Source of the DNA: Polyangiaceae bacterium | GTDB taxonomy: Bacteria; Myxococcota_A; Polyangia; Polyangiales; Polyangiaceae | DNA: 64,000 bases | Direction: 5' to 3' | Assembly: GCA_016719945.1 (NCBI GenBank) | Contig: JADJYE010000002.1 | Coordinates: 372,001-436,000, forward strand | In this document: positions 1 to 7,935 of the stretch, piece after piece | How the letters are laid out: each line of letters starts with the position of its first letter | How positions within the stretch are numbered: the stretch's first letter is position 1 | The notes under the pieces: generated by a model | What the model saw: the letters and a program-made list of their open reading frames with translations, nothing else | Database searches by the model: none | Told to the model about the DNA's origin: nothing | Program-made: the position numbers and the translations under genes

Positions 1-2
1 GC

Positions 3-3000
3 CAGAAGGACGCCGATCGCAAGGCCGAGTTCGTCGAGAGCGCGTTTGAAGCCGCCCGCGAGAGCGCGGCGGAGGCGACCGCGCTCGTCGTGGCGCTCGA
101 TCGCCGCGGGTACCACGACCTGGTCGCGCGCGCCTTGAACGCGCAGCTCGAAGGCGGCGAGCTCGATGCGGACACGAGAGCCGACATCGAGCTGAAGCTC
201 GCCGAGCTCTACGGCAAGAAGCTTGGTCGGCCCGCCGAGGCCGCAGAGCTCGCGCTCAAGTCTTTCACCCGTGCGCTCGAGACGGGGGACGCGGCGCCTT
301 CGCCGCTGCAGGAGCGCATCGCTGGGCTGCTCAAAGACCTCGGCAAGAACGAGCTGATGTACGACGCGCTCCGAGACCGGGCAGCGATCGCGCCCGCCGA
401 GGAGCGCGTGCGCCTGCTCGGCCGCGCCGCGGTGATCGCGGAGGCGCACCTCAAGGACGACGCTCGCGCCGCCGACTCGCTCGAGGGCCTGCTCGAGGCG
501 TGGTCCGACACGGGGGAGGCGTCTGCCGAGCAGCGAGCCCAAGCGCTGTCGCGCCTCGACGTCGCGGTCGGGCGCCTGGTGGCCGCCGGGGGGGCACCCG
601 CCGACCGCCACGCGCGGGTCCTCGAGCAGGTCATCGACCTCGTCAGCGCCGAGGGCGGCAGCTTCGCCGACGCGGCGGACGCGAGCTATCGACTCCTCGA
701 GATCTACGTGGCGGGTGAGCACGTCGACTCGGCGTACGCCGTGCTCGAGCGCGCCGTGCGCGAAGACCCAGACGGCGATCGCGTCGACGGCAAGCTGCGC
801 GACGCCATGCAGCGCTGCGCCGGGGACAACCGGTTCGTCCGGCTCCTCGAGGACTTCGGACGCGAGCGCGGCCGCGGGCGCGCGGTGGTGGACGCCCTGG
901 AGACCCTCGCGGAGCGCGCGACGGATCCGAGCGGTCACCTGAAGGAGGCCTACGAGGCCTCGCTCGAGCTGGAGGACCCCGCGCTGACCGAGCGCCTGCT
1001 CCGGCGGATCGTTCCGGCGAGCGACGCCGACGACACCGCCGACGTCGCCTGGGCGATCGTGGACCTCGCCGAGCGTCGGTTCGGGGCGAGCGACGCCCGC
1101 GAAGCGGCGGCGCTCTGGGAGCGCGCCGCGAAGGTGTCGGATCCCGATGAGGAGCGCGCCCTGCTCGTGCGCGTGGCCGATCTCGCCGATCGCATCCTGG
1201 CGGACACCGACCGCGCCATCGCGATCTTGGAGAGGCTGAGGCAGCGCGAGCCTGCTGACCGTGAGCTCTGGGCGCCGCTCGCCGCGATCCACAGCCGGCG
1301 TGGGGACACCGAGTCCCTCGCTCAGCTGATGGACGAGACCATCCCGCTCGTCGACGACCTGAAGGAGCGCGCGAACCTCAGGCTCTCTCTCGCCAAGATG
1401 CTCGAGGTGACCGACCCGGATCGCGCGGCCGACATCCTCGCCGAGGCCATCGACGAGGATCCGGCGAACCGCGACTCGGCGTCGCTGCTCGAGCGGCTAT
1501 ACGAGTCGACGGGTCGCGACGACCGCCTGGCGATCTTGCTCGAGCGCCAGCTCGACGTCGCGAAGGACGAAGAGGACAAGGCTCGGGTCGTGGCGCTCTA
1601 CCTGCGCATCGCCGCGCTGCGCGAGCGCTTGGGCGAGCAAGACGCGGCGCTCGACGCCTACCACGGCGCCCTCGACTGGGAGGCCGAGAACGTCTCGGCG
1701 CTGCGCGCCGCCGTGCGGCTCCACACGGAGCGCGAGGACTCGATCGTGATGGGCGATCTGCTCGACCGACTCCTCGAGCTCGAGACAGGAGACGAAGCGG
1801 CTGCGATCGCCTTGAAGGTCGCGGATGTGAAGCTCAGCTCGGGGGACCCCGTCGGCGCAGAGCGTGCGCTCGTGGTCGGCTTCAAGGGCAACCCGCGTAA
1901 CGCGGATCTCAAGAAGCGGCTCGTCGGCCTGTACTCGGAGCGCAGCGACGCCGTCGGGCTGGCTCGGATCCGTGCCGCCGAGGCGCGCCTCCTCGAGGAC
2001 CCCGCGGCCCGCAAGGCGGCGATCCTCGAGGCCGCCGAGACCATCAAGAACGAGGGCGACGCCCGCGAGGCGTCGGAGCTCTACTCCGACGCCTTCGACC
2101 TCGATCCGAGTGATCGAGACATCCTCTTCTTCTTCATGGAGACGTGCGCGAACTCGAACCAGCAGCAGCGCGCGATCGGCGCGGTCGATCGCGTCCTCGC
2201 TCGCGAGCCGAACGATCCGTGGCTCCTGTTCTCGCGGGCCGTGCTGCGTGAGGCCGTTGGGGAGAGCGACACGGCGCTCGACGACCTCGAAGCTGCGTTC
2301 GATAAGAGCGGCGGGCAATACGCCAACGAGTTGCGGGCACACCTCGAGGCGGCGCTCGGCCGAATCGCGCGCGACCCCGGTGCGTCGAAGCGCTCGGAGG
2401 AGGCCATTCGCCTCAGGCTGGCGGAGGTGTCCGCCTTCGGCGGCGACGTCGAGTCGGCCCGAGCCGTCGTCGAGGAGCTGCTCCAGAGGTCTCCGCAGAA
2501 CGCCGCGGCGGTCGCCGCGATGGGGAGGATCGAGGACCTGTCGGGGCGCCCGGAGGCCGCGGCGTTGACCTACGCGCGCGCGGTCGCGCTCGCGTCCGAC
2601 GCGGAGGTCGGGGCCTTGGCGTTGCGGCAGTTCGAGGTGTGCCGCAGGATCGGCCGCGTCGCGCTGTGCCGCGGTGGGCTCGAGAAGGCGGTCCACGCGA
2701 ACCCGCAAGACGAGGCCGTTCGCAACGCGCTTCGCGAGGTCTACGAAGAGACGGGCGCGCTGCTGGAGCTCTCCGATCTGGTCGTCGAAGACGCGCAGCG
2801 CGCGCCGGACGACGACGCCAAGTACGAGAAGCTCCTCGAGGCGGCACGGCTGCTGCTCTACGGGTCGGGCGAGGTCTCGACAGGGCCTGCGATGGCCGAG
2901 CGCGCGCTGGCGATCGTCGAGGAGGCGAGGGCCTTGAAGCCGAACGATCTGGACTCGCTCCAGCTGACCTCCGAGGCGCTCGCCGCGCTCGGTCGCGGAG

Positions 3001-3434
3001 ACGAAGCGCGGGGCGTGCTCGCGCAGATGATCGCGGCGCACCGCGGCAAGCGCTCCAAGGAGCTCGGGCAGCTCTACTACTCGCTCTATCGGGTCGAGTC
3101 GAAGGGCGGCAACCTGTCGTCGGCGCTCGAGGCGCTGTCGAAGGCGCACGACAATCAGCCACAGAACGGGGGCATCGCCCTCGAGCTCGGGCAGCTCGCC
3201 CTCGACCTCGACGAGCAAGACCTCGCGCAGCGCTCGTTCCGCTCGGTCACGCTGCTCAAGTCCGATGGCACCACGAACGTCTCTGCTCAGGAGCGCGCGG
3301 TCGCGTACTACCACCTCGGGAGCATCGCCTTCCGGCAGGGCGACGCGCGACGCGCCAAGCTGATGCTCGACAAAGCGCTCGCCGAGGACGCGAACGTCGA
3401 GGGCGCACGCGAGCTGCTATCTCAGCTCGGCTGA
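3..3434 (+). CDS. Large TPR-repeat protein, 5' end outside window
   Basis: The reading frame is open from base 3, so this is the C-terminal part (over 1,100 residues) of a longer protein. It is almost wholly alpha-helical, with repeated units of about 34 residues that carry TPR-like A/G/Y/A patterns (for example the stretches encoded near 2100-2300 and 3050-3400). No catalytic motif, membrane segment or signal peptide is visible in this part. TPR proteins act as protein-interaction scaffolds; the partner cannot be read from the sequence. A GTG at 90 could be an internal start, but nothing separates it from the upstream frame and there is no good ribosome binding site, so I treat the gene as truncated by the window. 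It ends 412 bases before the HU-like gene and the intervening DNA is unusually structured. Confidence 0.85.
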   Translation, partial: QKDADRKAEFVESAFEAARESAAEATALVVALDRRGYHDLVARALNAQLEGGELDADTRADIELKLAELYGKKLGRPAEAAELALKSFTRALETGDAAPSPLQERIAGLLKDLGKNELMYDALRDRAAIAPAEERVRLLGRAAVIAEAHLKDDARAADSLEGLLEAWSDTGEASAEQRAQALSRLDVAVGRLVAAGGAPADRHARVLEQVIDLVSAEGGSFADAADASYRLLEIYVAGEHVDSAYAVLERAVREDPDGDRVDGKLRDAMQRCAGDNRFVRLLEDFGRERGRGRAVVDALETLAERATDPSGHLKEAYEASLELEDPALTERLLRRIVPASDADDTADVAWAIVDLAERRFGASDAREAAALWERAAKVSDPDEERALLVRVADLADRILADTDRAIAILERLRQREPADRELWAPLAAIHSRRGDTESLAQLMDETIPLVDDLKERANLRLSLAKMLEVTDPDRAADILAEAIDEDPANRDSASLLERLYESTGRDDRLAILLERQLDVAKDEEDKARVVALYLRIAALRERLGEQDAALDAYHGALDWEAENVSALRAAVRLHTEREDSIVMGDLLDRLLELETGDEAAAIALKVADVKLSSGDPVGAERALVVGFKGNPRNADLKKRLVGLYSERSDAVGLARIRAAEARLLEDPAARKAAILEAAETIKNEGDAREASELYSDAFDLDPSDRDILFFFMETCANSNQQQRAIGAVDRVLAREPNDPWLLFSRAVLREAVGESDTALDDLEAAFDKSGGQYANELRAHLEAALGRIARDPGASKRSEEAIRLRLAEVSAFGGDVESARAVVEELLQRSPQNAAAVAAMGRIEDLSGRPEAAALTYARAVALASDAEVGALALRQFEVCRRIGRVALCRGGLEKAVHANPQDEAVRNALREVYEETGALLELSDLVVEDAQRAPDDDAKYEKLLEAARLLLYGSGEVSTGPAMAERALAIVEEARALKPNDLDSLQLTSEALAALGRGDEARGVLAQMIAAHRGKRSKELGQLYYSLYRVESKGGNLSSALEALSKAHDNQPQNGGIALELGQLALDLDEQDLAQRSFRSVTLLKSDGTTNVSAQERAVAYYHLGSIAFRQGDARRAKLMLDKALAEDANVEGARELLSQLG

Positions 3435-3444
3435 CGGTCGACGC

Positions 3445-3574
3445 GAACCTTCGCTCGCCTCGTCCGCGCGAATCAGCCGGTAGCTTCACCTGGCTCGCCC
3501 TCTCGTTTGAGGGCTTTCGCCTGGGCTCGGCCGCCTAAGGCGGTATTGGGGTCCGGGAAGCCGAGCGAAGGTTC
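3445..3574 (+). ncRNA. Candidate structured RNA (multi-hairpin element)
   Basis: A perfect 13-bp inverted repeat, GAACCTTCGCTCG at 3445-3457 and its complement at 3562-3574, encloses about 104 bases. Inside are three consecutive hairpins: 3475-3495 (AGCCGGT paired with ACC-T-GGCT, one bulge), 3497-3514 (GCCCTC / GAGGGC, 6-base loop) and 3531-3543 (CCGCC-TAA-GGCGG). As RNA this folds into a closed multibranch structure in either orientation. It lies between the TPR gene stop and the HU-like gene. It could be a small RNA, an mRNA 3' element, part of a structured HU leader, or a small mobile element with terminal inverted repeats. I do not recognise a known family. Confidence 0.4.
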
Positions 3575-3610
3575 TGCCTGATTTTCCTGGCAAGCCCGGT
3601 GAAAAGTGCT

Positions 3611-3675
3611 CGTTTGGGCCCGAAAACGACATTTCTCGCTTTCGTCCCGGAAAAAGCTGTGTACGTTTGGGCCCG
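3611..3675 (+). repeat. Direct 12-bp repeat upstream of HU-like gene
   Basis: CGTTTGGGCCCG occurs at 3611-3622 and again, identically, at 3664-3675, 53 bases apart (about five helical turns). The spacing and the palindromic GGGCCC core would suit paired regulatory-protein sites. No known operator is recognised. Confidence 0.5.
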
Positions 3676-3698
3676 CCTGCAGCGGTTTTCCTGCAGGC
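3675..3698 (+). other. Hairpin in HU-like gene leader
   Basis: GCCTGCAG (3675-3682) and CTGCAGGC (3691-3698) form an 8-bp perfect stem with an 8-base loop, about 150 bases before the HU-like start codon. There is no T-tract directly after it, so it is more likely a leader structure than a terminator. Confidence 0.4.
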
Positions 3699-3846
3699 TC
3701 ACGGGCTCGCGCGGGGTCATTCGCGCGGCTGCTGAGCAGGGGAGAGGCAGGCGCTGTCGCGCATGTCCCCGACTCAGCGAGCCGCACGGAGCAACGTGCG
3801 GAGTCGCTTGGTGGGGCCAGGCGTCCCACCCTGAGGAGGTTGTTCC

Positions 3847-4185
3847 ATGGCAACGAAGAAGGCTGCGAGCGCGGGCGCGAAGAAGGCGATGAGCAAGAAC
3901 GGTCTCATCACTGCGATCACGGAGAGCGTCGGCGACGACGTCTCTCGCAAGCAGGTGAAGGCGGTCCTCGAGTCGCTGATCGAGGTGGGTCACAAGGAGC
4001 TCAAGAAGAGCAAGATCTTCACGCTCCCGGGCTTCGCGAAGTTCCGCGTCGTCAATAAGCCCGCGACGAAGGCGCGCCAGGGCGTGAACCCGTTCACCAA
4101 GGAGCCGATGCAGATCGCGGCGAAGCCCGCGTCGAAGTCGGTTCGGGCGCGTCCCATCAAGGCGATCAAAGAAGCGATGGCCTGA
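3847..4185 (+). CDS. HU-family DNA-binding protein
   Basis: This 112-residue protein has the HU/IHF fold: an N-terminal Lys/Ala-rich extension of about 18 residues, then the helical dimerisation part (NGLITAITESVGDDVSRKQVK) and the beta-arm region with the family signature around GFAKFRVVNKPATKARQGVNP (residues about 61-80). The conserved Asn-Pro before the end of the arm is present. It should bind and bend DNA as a dimer in the nucleoid. It is longer than a standard 90-residue HU because of basic Ala/Lys/Arg-rich tails at both ends, as in several deltaproteobacterial HU variants. The start is fixed by a strong GAGGAGG ribosome binding site 8 bases upstream of ATG. It is probably monocistronic, with a structured leader upstream and hairpins downstream. 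Confidence 0.92.
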   Translation: MATKKAASAGAKKAMSKNGLITAITESVGDDVSRKQVKAVLESLIEVGHKELKKSKIFTLPGFAKFRVVNKPATKARQGVNPFTKEPMQIAAKPASKSVRARPIKAIKEAMA

Positions 4186-4230
4186 TTCTCTCCGGTGCGC
4201 TCAATCCGCGCGGCCACGAGCTCTCGCGCC

Positions 4231-4262
4231 GGTTTCGCGGGTCGCTCGGGACCCGTGAAACC
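4231..4262 (+). terminator. Hairpin downstream of HU-like gene, probable terminator
   Basis: GGTTTCGCGGGTC (4231-4243) pairs with GACCCGTGAAACC (4250-4262): 13 pairs with one G-T wobble and a 6-base loop, 45 bases after the HU-like stop. There is no clear T-tract, so it may be a processing or protective stem. It sits between converging genes. Confidence 0.5.
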
Positions 4263-4354
4263 GAAGGGCCCCGCGCCAGCGGGCGCGCGAGAAAAGCAAC
4301 TGGCCGCGTCGGAGCGCAATGAATCGAGGCCGCGAGCCCTCATCGAGTCGATGA

Positions 4355-4368
4355 GAGGCCGCGGCCTC
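4355..4368. other. Perfect 14-bp palindrome GAGGCCGCGGCCTC
   Basis: This self-complementary sequence lies between the converging HU-like gene and lipoprotein gene. Just upstream is a second palindrome, CATCGA-G-TCGATG, near 4341-4353. With no loop it is more likely a protein-binding site or a bidirectional cruciform-type terminator than a normal RNA hairpin. Confidence 0.35.
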
Positions 4369-4415
4369 AGCGTTTCGAAGCGCCTCGCTGCCGAGCTGGC
4401 CGCGAGGCGCCGTGA

Positions 4416-5000
4416 CTACTTCGAGTAGACCTGCGCGCCGATCGGACCGGCGCCGTTGCGCGCCTTGACGATGACGCGAACGGGGACGGGGACGAGCGCG
4501 ATGGCGGGGACCTTGAAGCAGTTGTTCTTCGGGCCGATGGTGCCCATCGCCCCGGTCTCGCTGTCGCGAGCGAGCGCGGTCGTCGCGAGCGCGGCGATCG
4601 CGGGGGGAAGGCCGACGGCCCGCGGATCGACCATCAGCTCGACGTCGACCTCGGTGACGTTCGGCAGGCTGTTCGCGATGACCGTGTAGCATTTGCCCGG
4701 CTCGACGAAGAACGTGTCGCCTTCGACCATTCCGCCTTCGGGCACGTTGCCGCAGACCATCGAGCCCTGCGCCGACATCTTGGGCGCCTCTGCGGGGGCG
4801 CGCGTCGCGAAGATGCCCGTGAACGACGCGAGCATCGCGGCGTCACAGCCGGTCTGCGGCGGCGGCGGCGTCGTCGCCACGGGAGGGGGCGTGGTCGCGG
4901 TCGGCTGCGGCGGCACCTCCGGCTCTTCCTTCTTGCAGCCTCCGGCCATCATGGCCGCCGCCGAGACACCGAGCACGAACACCATCGTTGATTTGTTCAT
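4416..5000 (-). CDS. Lipoprotein, paralogue of the divergent YGQPG lipoprotein
   Basis: This is a 194-residue protein with a hydrophobic signal (MNKSTMVFVLGVSAAAMM) ending at AGGC, a plausible but non-canonical lipobox. A Pro/Thr-rich linker (PPQPTATTPPP) follows, then a C-terminal domain of about 130 residues. That domain shares a pattern with the divergently transcribed lipoprotein at 5384-6169: an N/E-G segment, then KCYT(V/I)(I/L), an acidic V-D/Q-E-L strand, a CFK motif and a terminal Q-(V/L)-Y-x-K. The two conserved cysteines (KCYT and CFK) may form a disulfide. I chose the ATG at 5000 because GAAGG lies 5 bases upstream; an ATG one codon earlier is possible. The function is unknown; it is an envelope protein restricted, as far as I can tell, to this lineage. 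Confidence 0.75.
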   Translation of the reverse strand: MNKSTMVFVLGVSAAAMMAGGCKKEEPEVPPQPTATTPPPVATTPPPPQTGCDAAMLASFTGIFATRAPAEAPKMSAQGSMVCGNVPEGGMVEGDTFFVEPGKCYTVIANSLPNVTEVDVELMVDPRAVGLPPAIAALATTALARDSETGAMGTIGPKNNCFKVPAIALVPVPVRVIVKARNGAGPIGAQVYSK

Positions 5001-5383
5001 CATCCCCTTCCTTCGCCCCCGCAAAGGAGGGCCGTCTTCAGGCGGCGCTAGGATAGGCAAAACCCCCAGCATGCCAAGCCTAGAGACGCTTGAGGCCCCA
5101 GAAGAGGCTCGCACCACTCGAGCCCAACGACGACAAAGGGGGTTGGGGGTCGCGGCGCGCGGCCCGTGATCCACCTGGGATGAAGGCGGTGAGCAGGTTC
5201 ACGACGCCCTGCTTCGCTAGGGCCGCGGGGTGACGGCTCGTCCACCTACCAGGACGACGGCATCATCGCACACTGGCGCAGAATAGCCCCATCGTCGCCG
5301 CGTCGAACAAAGTGTAGAACGCTGCAATCAGAAGAACTGCTCGAAGGCGCGAGGCACCGACAGGGCCACGCGTGGAGGTGTCC
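5001..5383. other. Divergent intergenic region, 383 bases
   Basis: This region separates two divergent paralogous lipoprotein genes and should hold both promoters. Short open frames across it lack ribosome binding sites and family features. I see no strong sigma-70 match and no clear palindrome. Confidence 0.5.
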
Positions 5384-6169
5384 GTGAATCGCTCGTTTGC
5401 CATCGTCTCGGGTCTCACCGTGTTCTCCGCTCTCGCCGGATGCGAAAGCTCCCGCCAGAGCGACCCCGCCTACGGCCAGCCCGGATACGGCCAGCCTGGC
5501 TACGGTCAGCCTGGATACGGCCAACCCGGATACGGCCAACCGGGCTACGGACAGCCGGGCTACGGCCAGCCGGGCTACGGCCAGCCGGGCTACGGACAGC
5601 CGGGCTACGGACAGCCGGGGCAGCCTCAGCCACAACCGCAGCCCCAGCCCCAGCCCCAGCCCCAGCCGACTGCGCAGCCGGGGGCGAGCCCCTTCCCGTT
5701 CCCGATCCCCGGGTGGCCGGGCAGCGGCGGCACCGGCGGCACCACGCCGCAGACCAAGCCAGCGCAGCAAATCGATCCCAACCTCGCGAGCGTCGCGACC
5801 GTTCCCCTGATGCAGCTCCAGATGTCTCACGCCCAGGGCATGCAGAAGGAAGGCCCGATCCTCGCCGGAAACTTCCAGGAGGGTCAGAGCCTCGAGCAGG
5901 CCGTCCAGCTCATGCCGAACAAGTGCTACACGATCCTCGGAACGGGCGCGGGCATCCAAGAGCTCGATATCCAGCTCGTGCTCCTCACCCCGCTCCCCGG
6001 GCAGAGCCCCGTCCTGGCGCAGGACAACGCTGCGGGGGGTAGCAACGCGATCGTCGGCGGCGGCGGCAGCTGCTTCAAGTGGCAGCTGCCTGCAGGCGCC
6101 AACGGGAAGTGGATCATGACCGCGTCGAAGGGCAGCGGCGTCGCTGCCGCGCAGCTCTACGTGAAGTAG
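5384..6169 (+). CDS. Lipoprotein with YGQPG and QP repeats
   Basis: This is a 261-residue lipoprotein. The signal peptide MNRSFAIVSGLTVFSALAGC has a good lipobox (ALAGC, Cys20). Next come ten exact YGQPG pentapeptides (residues about 30-79) and eight Gln-Pro dipeptides, a flexible Tyr/Gly/Gln/Pro-rich spacer likely to span the envelope or self-associate. The C-terminal domain of about 130 residues has KCYTILG, CFKW and a terminal QLYVK, matching its divergent neighbour at 4416-5000. I chose GTG at 5384 because GGAGG lies 6 bases upstream; a GTG four codons earlier overlaps that site. It is followed by a strong terminator and, immediately behind that, a group II intron. No enzymatic motif is visible. 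Confidence 0.8.
   Translation: MNRSFAIVSGLTVFSALAGCESSRQSDPAYGQPGYGQPGYGQPGYGQPGYGQPGYGQPGYGQPGYGQPGYGQPGYGQPGQPQPQPQPQPQPQPQPTAQPGASPFPFPIPGWPGSGGTGGTTPQTKPAQQIDPNLASVATVPLMQLQMSHAQGMQKEGPILAGNFQEGQSLEQAVQLMPNKCYTILGTGAGIQELDIQLVLLTPLPGQSPVLAQDNAAGGSNAIVGGGGSCFKWQLPAGANGKWIMTASKGSGVAAAQLYVK
5471..5668 (+). repeat. Tandem coding repeat: 10 x 15 bp (YGQPG) then 8 x 6 bp (QP)
   Basis: Ten in-frame 15-bp units at 5471-5620 differ only at synonymous third positions; they are followed by eight CAG-CCN units at 5621-5668. Peptide-level identity with silent variation argues for selection on the repeat. The length may vary between strains by slippage or recombination. Confidence 0.9.
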
Positions 6170-6192
6170 CCCGACACCTTCGCCAGGCAGAC

Positions 6193-6224
6193 AGGGGGCG
6201 GCCGATGGCCGCCCTCTGGCGTTT
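6193..6224 (+). terminator. Rho-independent terminator of the YGQPG lipoprotein gene, intron target
   Basis: An 11-bp stem (6193-6203 with 6207-6217, one G-T wobble, GAT loop) is followed by GGCGTTT, 24 bases after the lipoprotein stop. The 5' end of the group II intron starts at the next base, 6225. That is the usual target arrangement for class C introns: a terminator stem followed by a short T-rich sequence. Confidence 0.8.
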
Positions 6225-7863
6225 GTGCGCCCAGCATGGGCGCGACCTTGCGGGTGCAAGTCCCGCCGAGAGGAGACCATCCTGATCGAAGCGAGCCGCA
6301 ACTGCGGGAGGGCGACCGACCGTGGGGAGGAAGCGGGGAGCGAAACCGCGGGCCGATGGACAAGAACCCGATACGAGGCGACGACGAGCAGGACGAGCGA
6401 GCACACGATCGCGAAGCCCCGAATGGTCGAGGCTCAGGCGTCGTAAATCGGGCGGTCGCGCGGCGAAGGGCCGTGTTCTTACCTGGGGAGATCTCGCCTC
6501 ACGCCCGAAAGGGCGACGCAGTGAAGCGGAGCGAGAAGTCAGCCGAGGCCGTAGTAGCGGCGCGGGCAGGGGGGCACTGCGACGAAGGGCCGAACGGAGA
6601 GGAGAGCGAAACGATCGTGCGTCTCAGAGGCAAAGGGCCGCAGATGTCGAGGCAACTCGAGCTACCGGAGGGAGGCAGGGGCGAAACCCCGACGGCCCCC
6701 CGGAGCGTGGAAACGCCGATGGCGACGCACGGCGACGAGCGCTCGGGAACGAGCGACCTGATGGAACGCGTGTGCGAACGCGCAAACCTCCAGGCCGCGC
6801 TGAAACGGGTGAAGAAGAACAAGGGCAGCGCCGGCATCGACGGGATGACGGTGGACGAGCTGCCAGAGCACCTCAAGACGCACTGGCCCGCGCTGCGTGA
6901 GCAACTGCTTGCGGGCACGTACCAGCCGTCCATGGTGCGACGGCACGCGATCCCGAAACGCGGCGGTGGGGTACGAGAGCTCGGCATCCCGACCGTCGTC
7001 GATCGGTTCATCCAACAAGCCATCCTGCAGGTGCTGGGTCCGCGATTCGACCCGACCTTCTCGCAATACAGCTACGGCTTTCGGCCACGGCGCAGCGCCC
7101 ACGACGCCGTCGTGCAAGCGCAGCGGTACGTGAACGAAGGCCGCCGCTTCGTGGTGGACGTGGACCTGGAGAAGTTCTTCGACCGCGTGAACCACGACGT
7201 GTTGATGGGTAGGCTGGCCAAGCGCATCGTGGACAAGCGGCTGCTCGGGCTGATCCGCCGCTACCTGGAAGCGGGGATGCTCGCGGATGGGATCGCGATC
7301 GAGCGTCATGAGGGAACGCCCCAGGGCGGCCCTCTCTCGCCGCTCCTCGCGAACGTGCTCCTGGACGAGGTCGACAAGGAACTGGAGAAACGCGGTCACG
7401 CCTTCGTGCGCTACGCCGACGACTGCAACGTCTACGTGCGGTCCAAGCGGGCGGGCGAGCGCGTGATGGAGCTGCTTCGGCGGCTCTGCGGGCTCCGGCT
7501 CCGTGTGAACGAAGCCAAGAGCGCCGTGGACCGACCGCAGAACCGCAAGCTGCTCGGCTATTCCTTCTGGATGCCGGCGGCAGGCAAGTGAGCGGAAGGT
7601 CGCACCCAAGGCCCTGACCGCGATGAAGGATCGTGTGCGCGAGCTGACGCGCCCGAGCCGAAGCCAGAGCATCGCGCGGGTCGTGCAGGATCTGCGGTCA
7701 TACCTCGTCGGGTGGAAGAACTACTTCCGCCTCGCCGATACACCGGGGGTCTTGTCCCCCGACTCGCCGCGTAACCTCAACTCTTCGAACCGCCGGATGC
7801 GGACCCGCTTGTCCGGTGGTGTGGCAGGGGTCCCGAGGGATTTCCTCGGGCCCCTATGCCGAT
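6225..7863 (+). mobile_element. Group IIC intron, degenerate
   Basis: The 5' end GTGCGCCCAGCATGGGCGC fits the group II GUGYG start and the class C domain I opening. Near 6477-6495 and 6534-6558 are internal segments resembling those I recall from the Oceanobacillus iheyensis class C intron. The 3' part has a domain V at about 7787-7822 (GAACCGCC ... GGTGGTGTG, with the CGC catalytic triad of class C) and a domain VI at 7823-7860 with an unpaired A at 7856, eight bases from the 3' end. The element ends in GAT at 7863. The encoded reverse transcriptase is frameshifted and lacks its C-terminus, so the ribozyme core may still fold but self-mobility should be lost. Boundaries are by pattern and could shift by a base or two at the 3' end. 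Confidence 0.85.
6644..7786 (+). pseudogene. Group II intron reverse transcriptase/maturase, frameshifted and truncated
   Basis: From ATG 6644 the frame encodes a typical intron reverse transcriptase: NKGSAGIDGMTVDELP (RT0/1), IPKRGGGVRELGIPTVVDR (RT2), YGFRPRRSAHDAV (RT3), DVDLEKFFDRVNHD (RT4), GTPQGGPLSPLLANV (RT5), and the catalytic YADD near 7413-7424. The frame stops at 7591 after GYSFWMPAAGK. Maturase domain X continues one base out of frame from 7590 (ERKVAPKALTAMKDRV ... SYLVGWKNYFRLADTP), then runs directly into intron domain V sequence near 7745. The last roughly 60 residues of a normal maturase are therefore deleted. An inactive or trans-dependent protein is expected. Confidence 0.85.
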
Positions 7864-7880
7864 TGTCTCCTGGCCCGCTG

Positions 7881-7895
7881 CCTGACCTGTCAGGT
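7881..7895. promoter_or_regulatory. Candidate operator upstream of Lrp gene
   Basis: CCTGAC-CT-GTCAGG (7881-7894) overlaps a second dyad, ACCTG-T-CAGGT (7885-7895). The element sits just upstream of the -35 box at 7902, where an Lrp/AsnC autoregulator could bind. Confidence 0.35.
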
Positions 7896-7901
7896 GGTCT
7901 A

Positions 7902-7929
7902 TTGAAAGAATAATATGCTGTGATATGAT
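7902..7929 (+). promoter_or_regulatory. Sigma-70-type promoter of the Lrp-marC operon
   Basis: TTGAAA at 7902-7907 and TATGAT at 7924-7929 are separated by 16 bases. This is one of the few AT-rich stretches in the window. The expected transcription start falls at or within a base or two of the ATG at 7936, so the mRNA may be leaderless; no Shine-Dalgarno sequence is visible before that ATG. Confidence 0.6.
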
Positions 7930-7935
7930 GCATGC

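Noticed and set aside
1497..3314. Long antisense open frame (605 codons) inside the TPR gene
   Set aside because: High GC content gives long stop-free frames on the opposite strand. The sequence is Arg/Leu/Val-rich without family motifs, and the sense strand encodes clear TPR repeats.
5048..5245. Small minus-strand frame in the divergent spacer
   Set aside because: There is no ribosome binding site and no signal or family feature, and it lies where the divergent promoters must be.
5471..5668. Possible CRISPR-like array
   Set aside because: Units are contiguous 15-mers in frame, with no spacers. They encode a peptide repeat.
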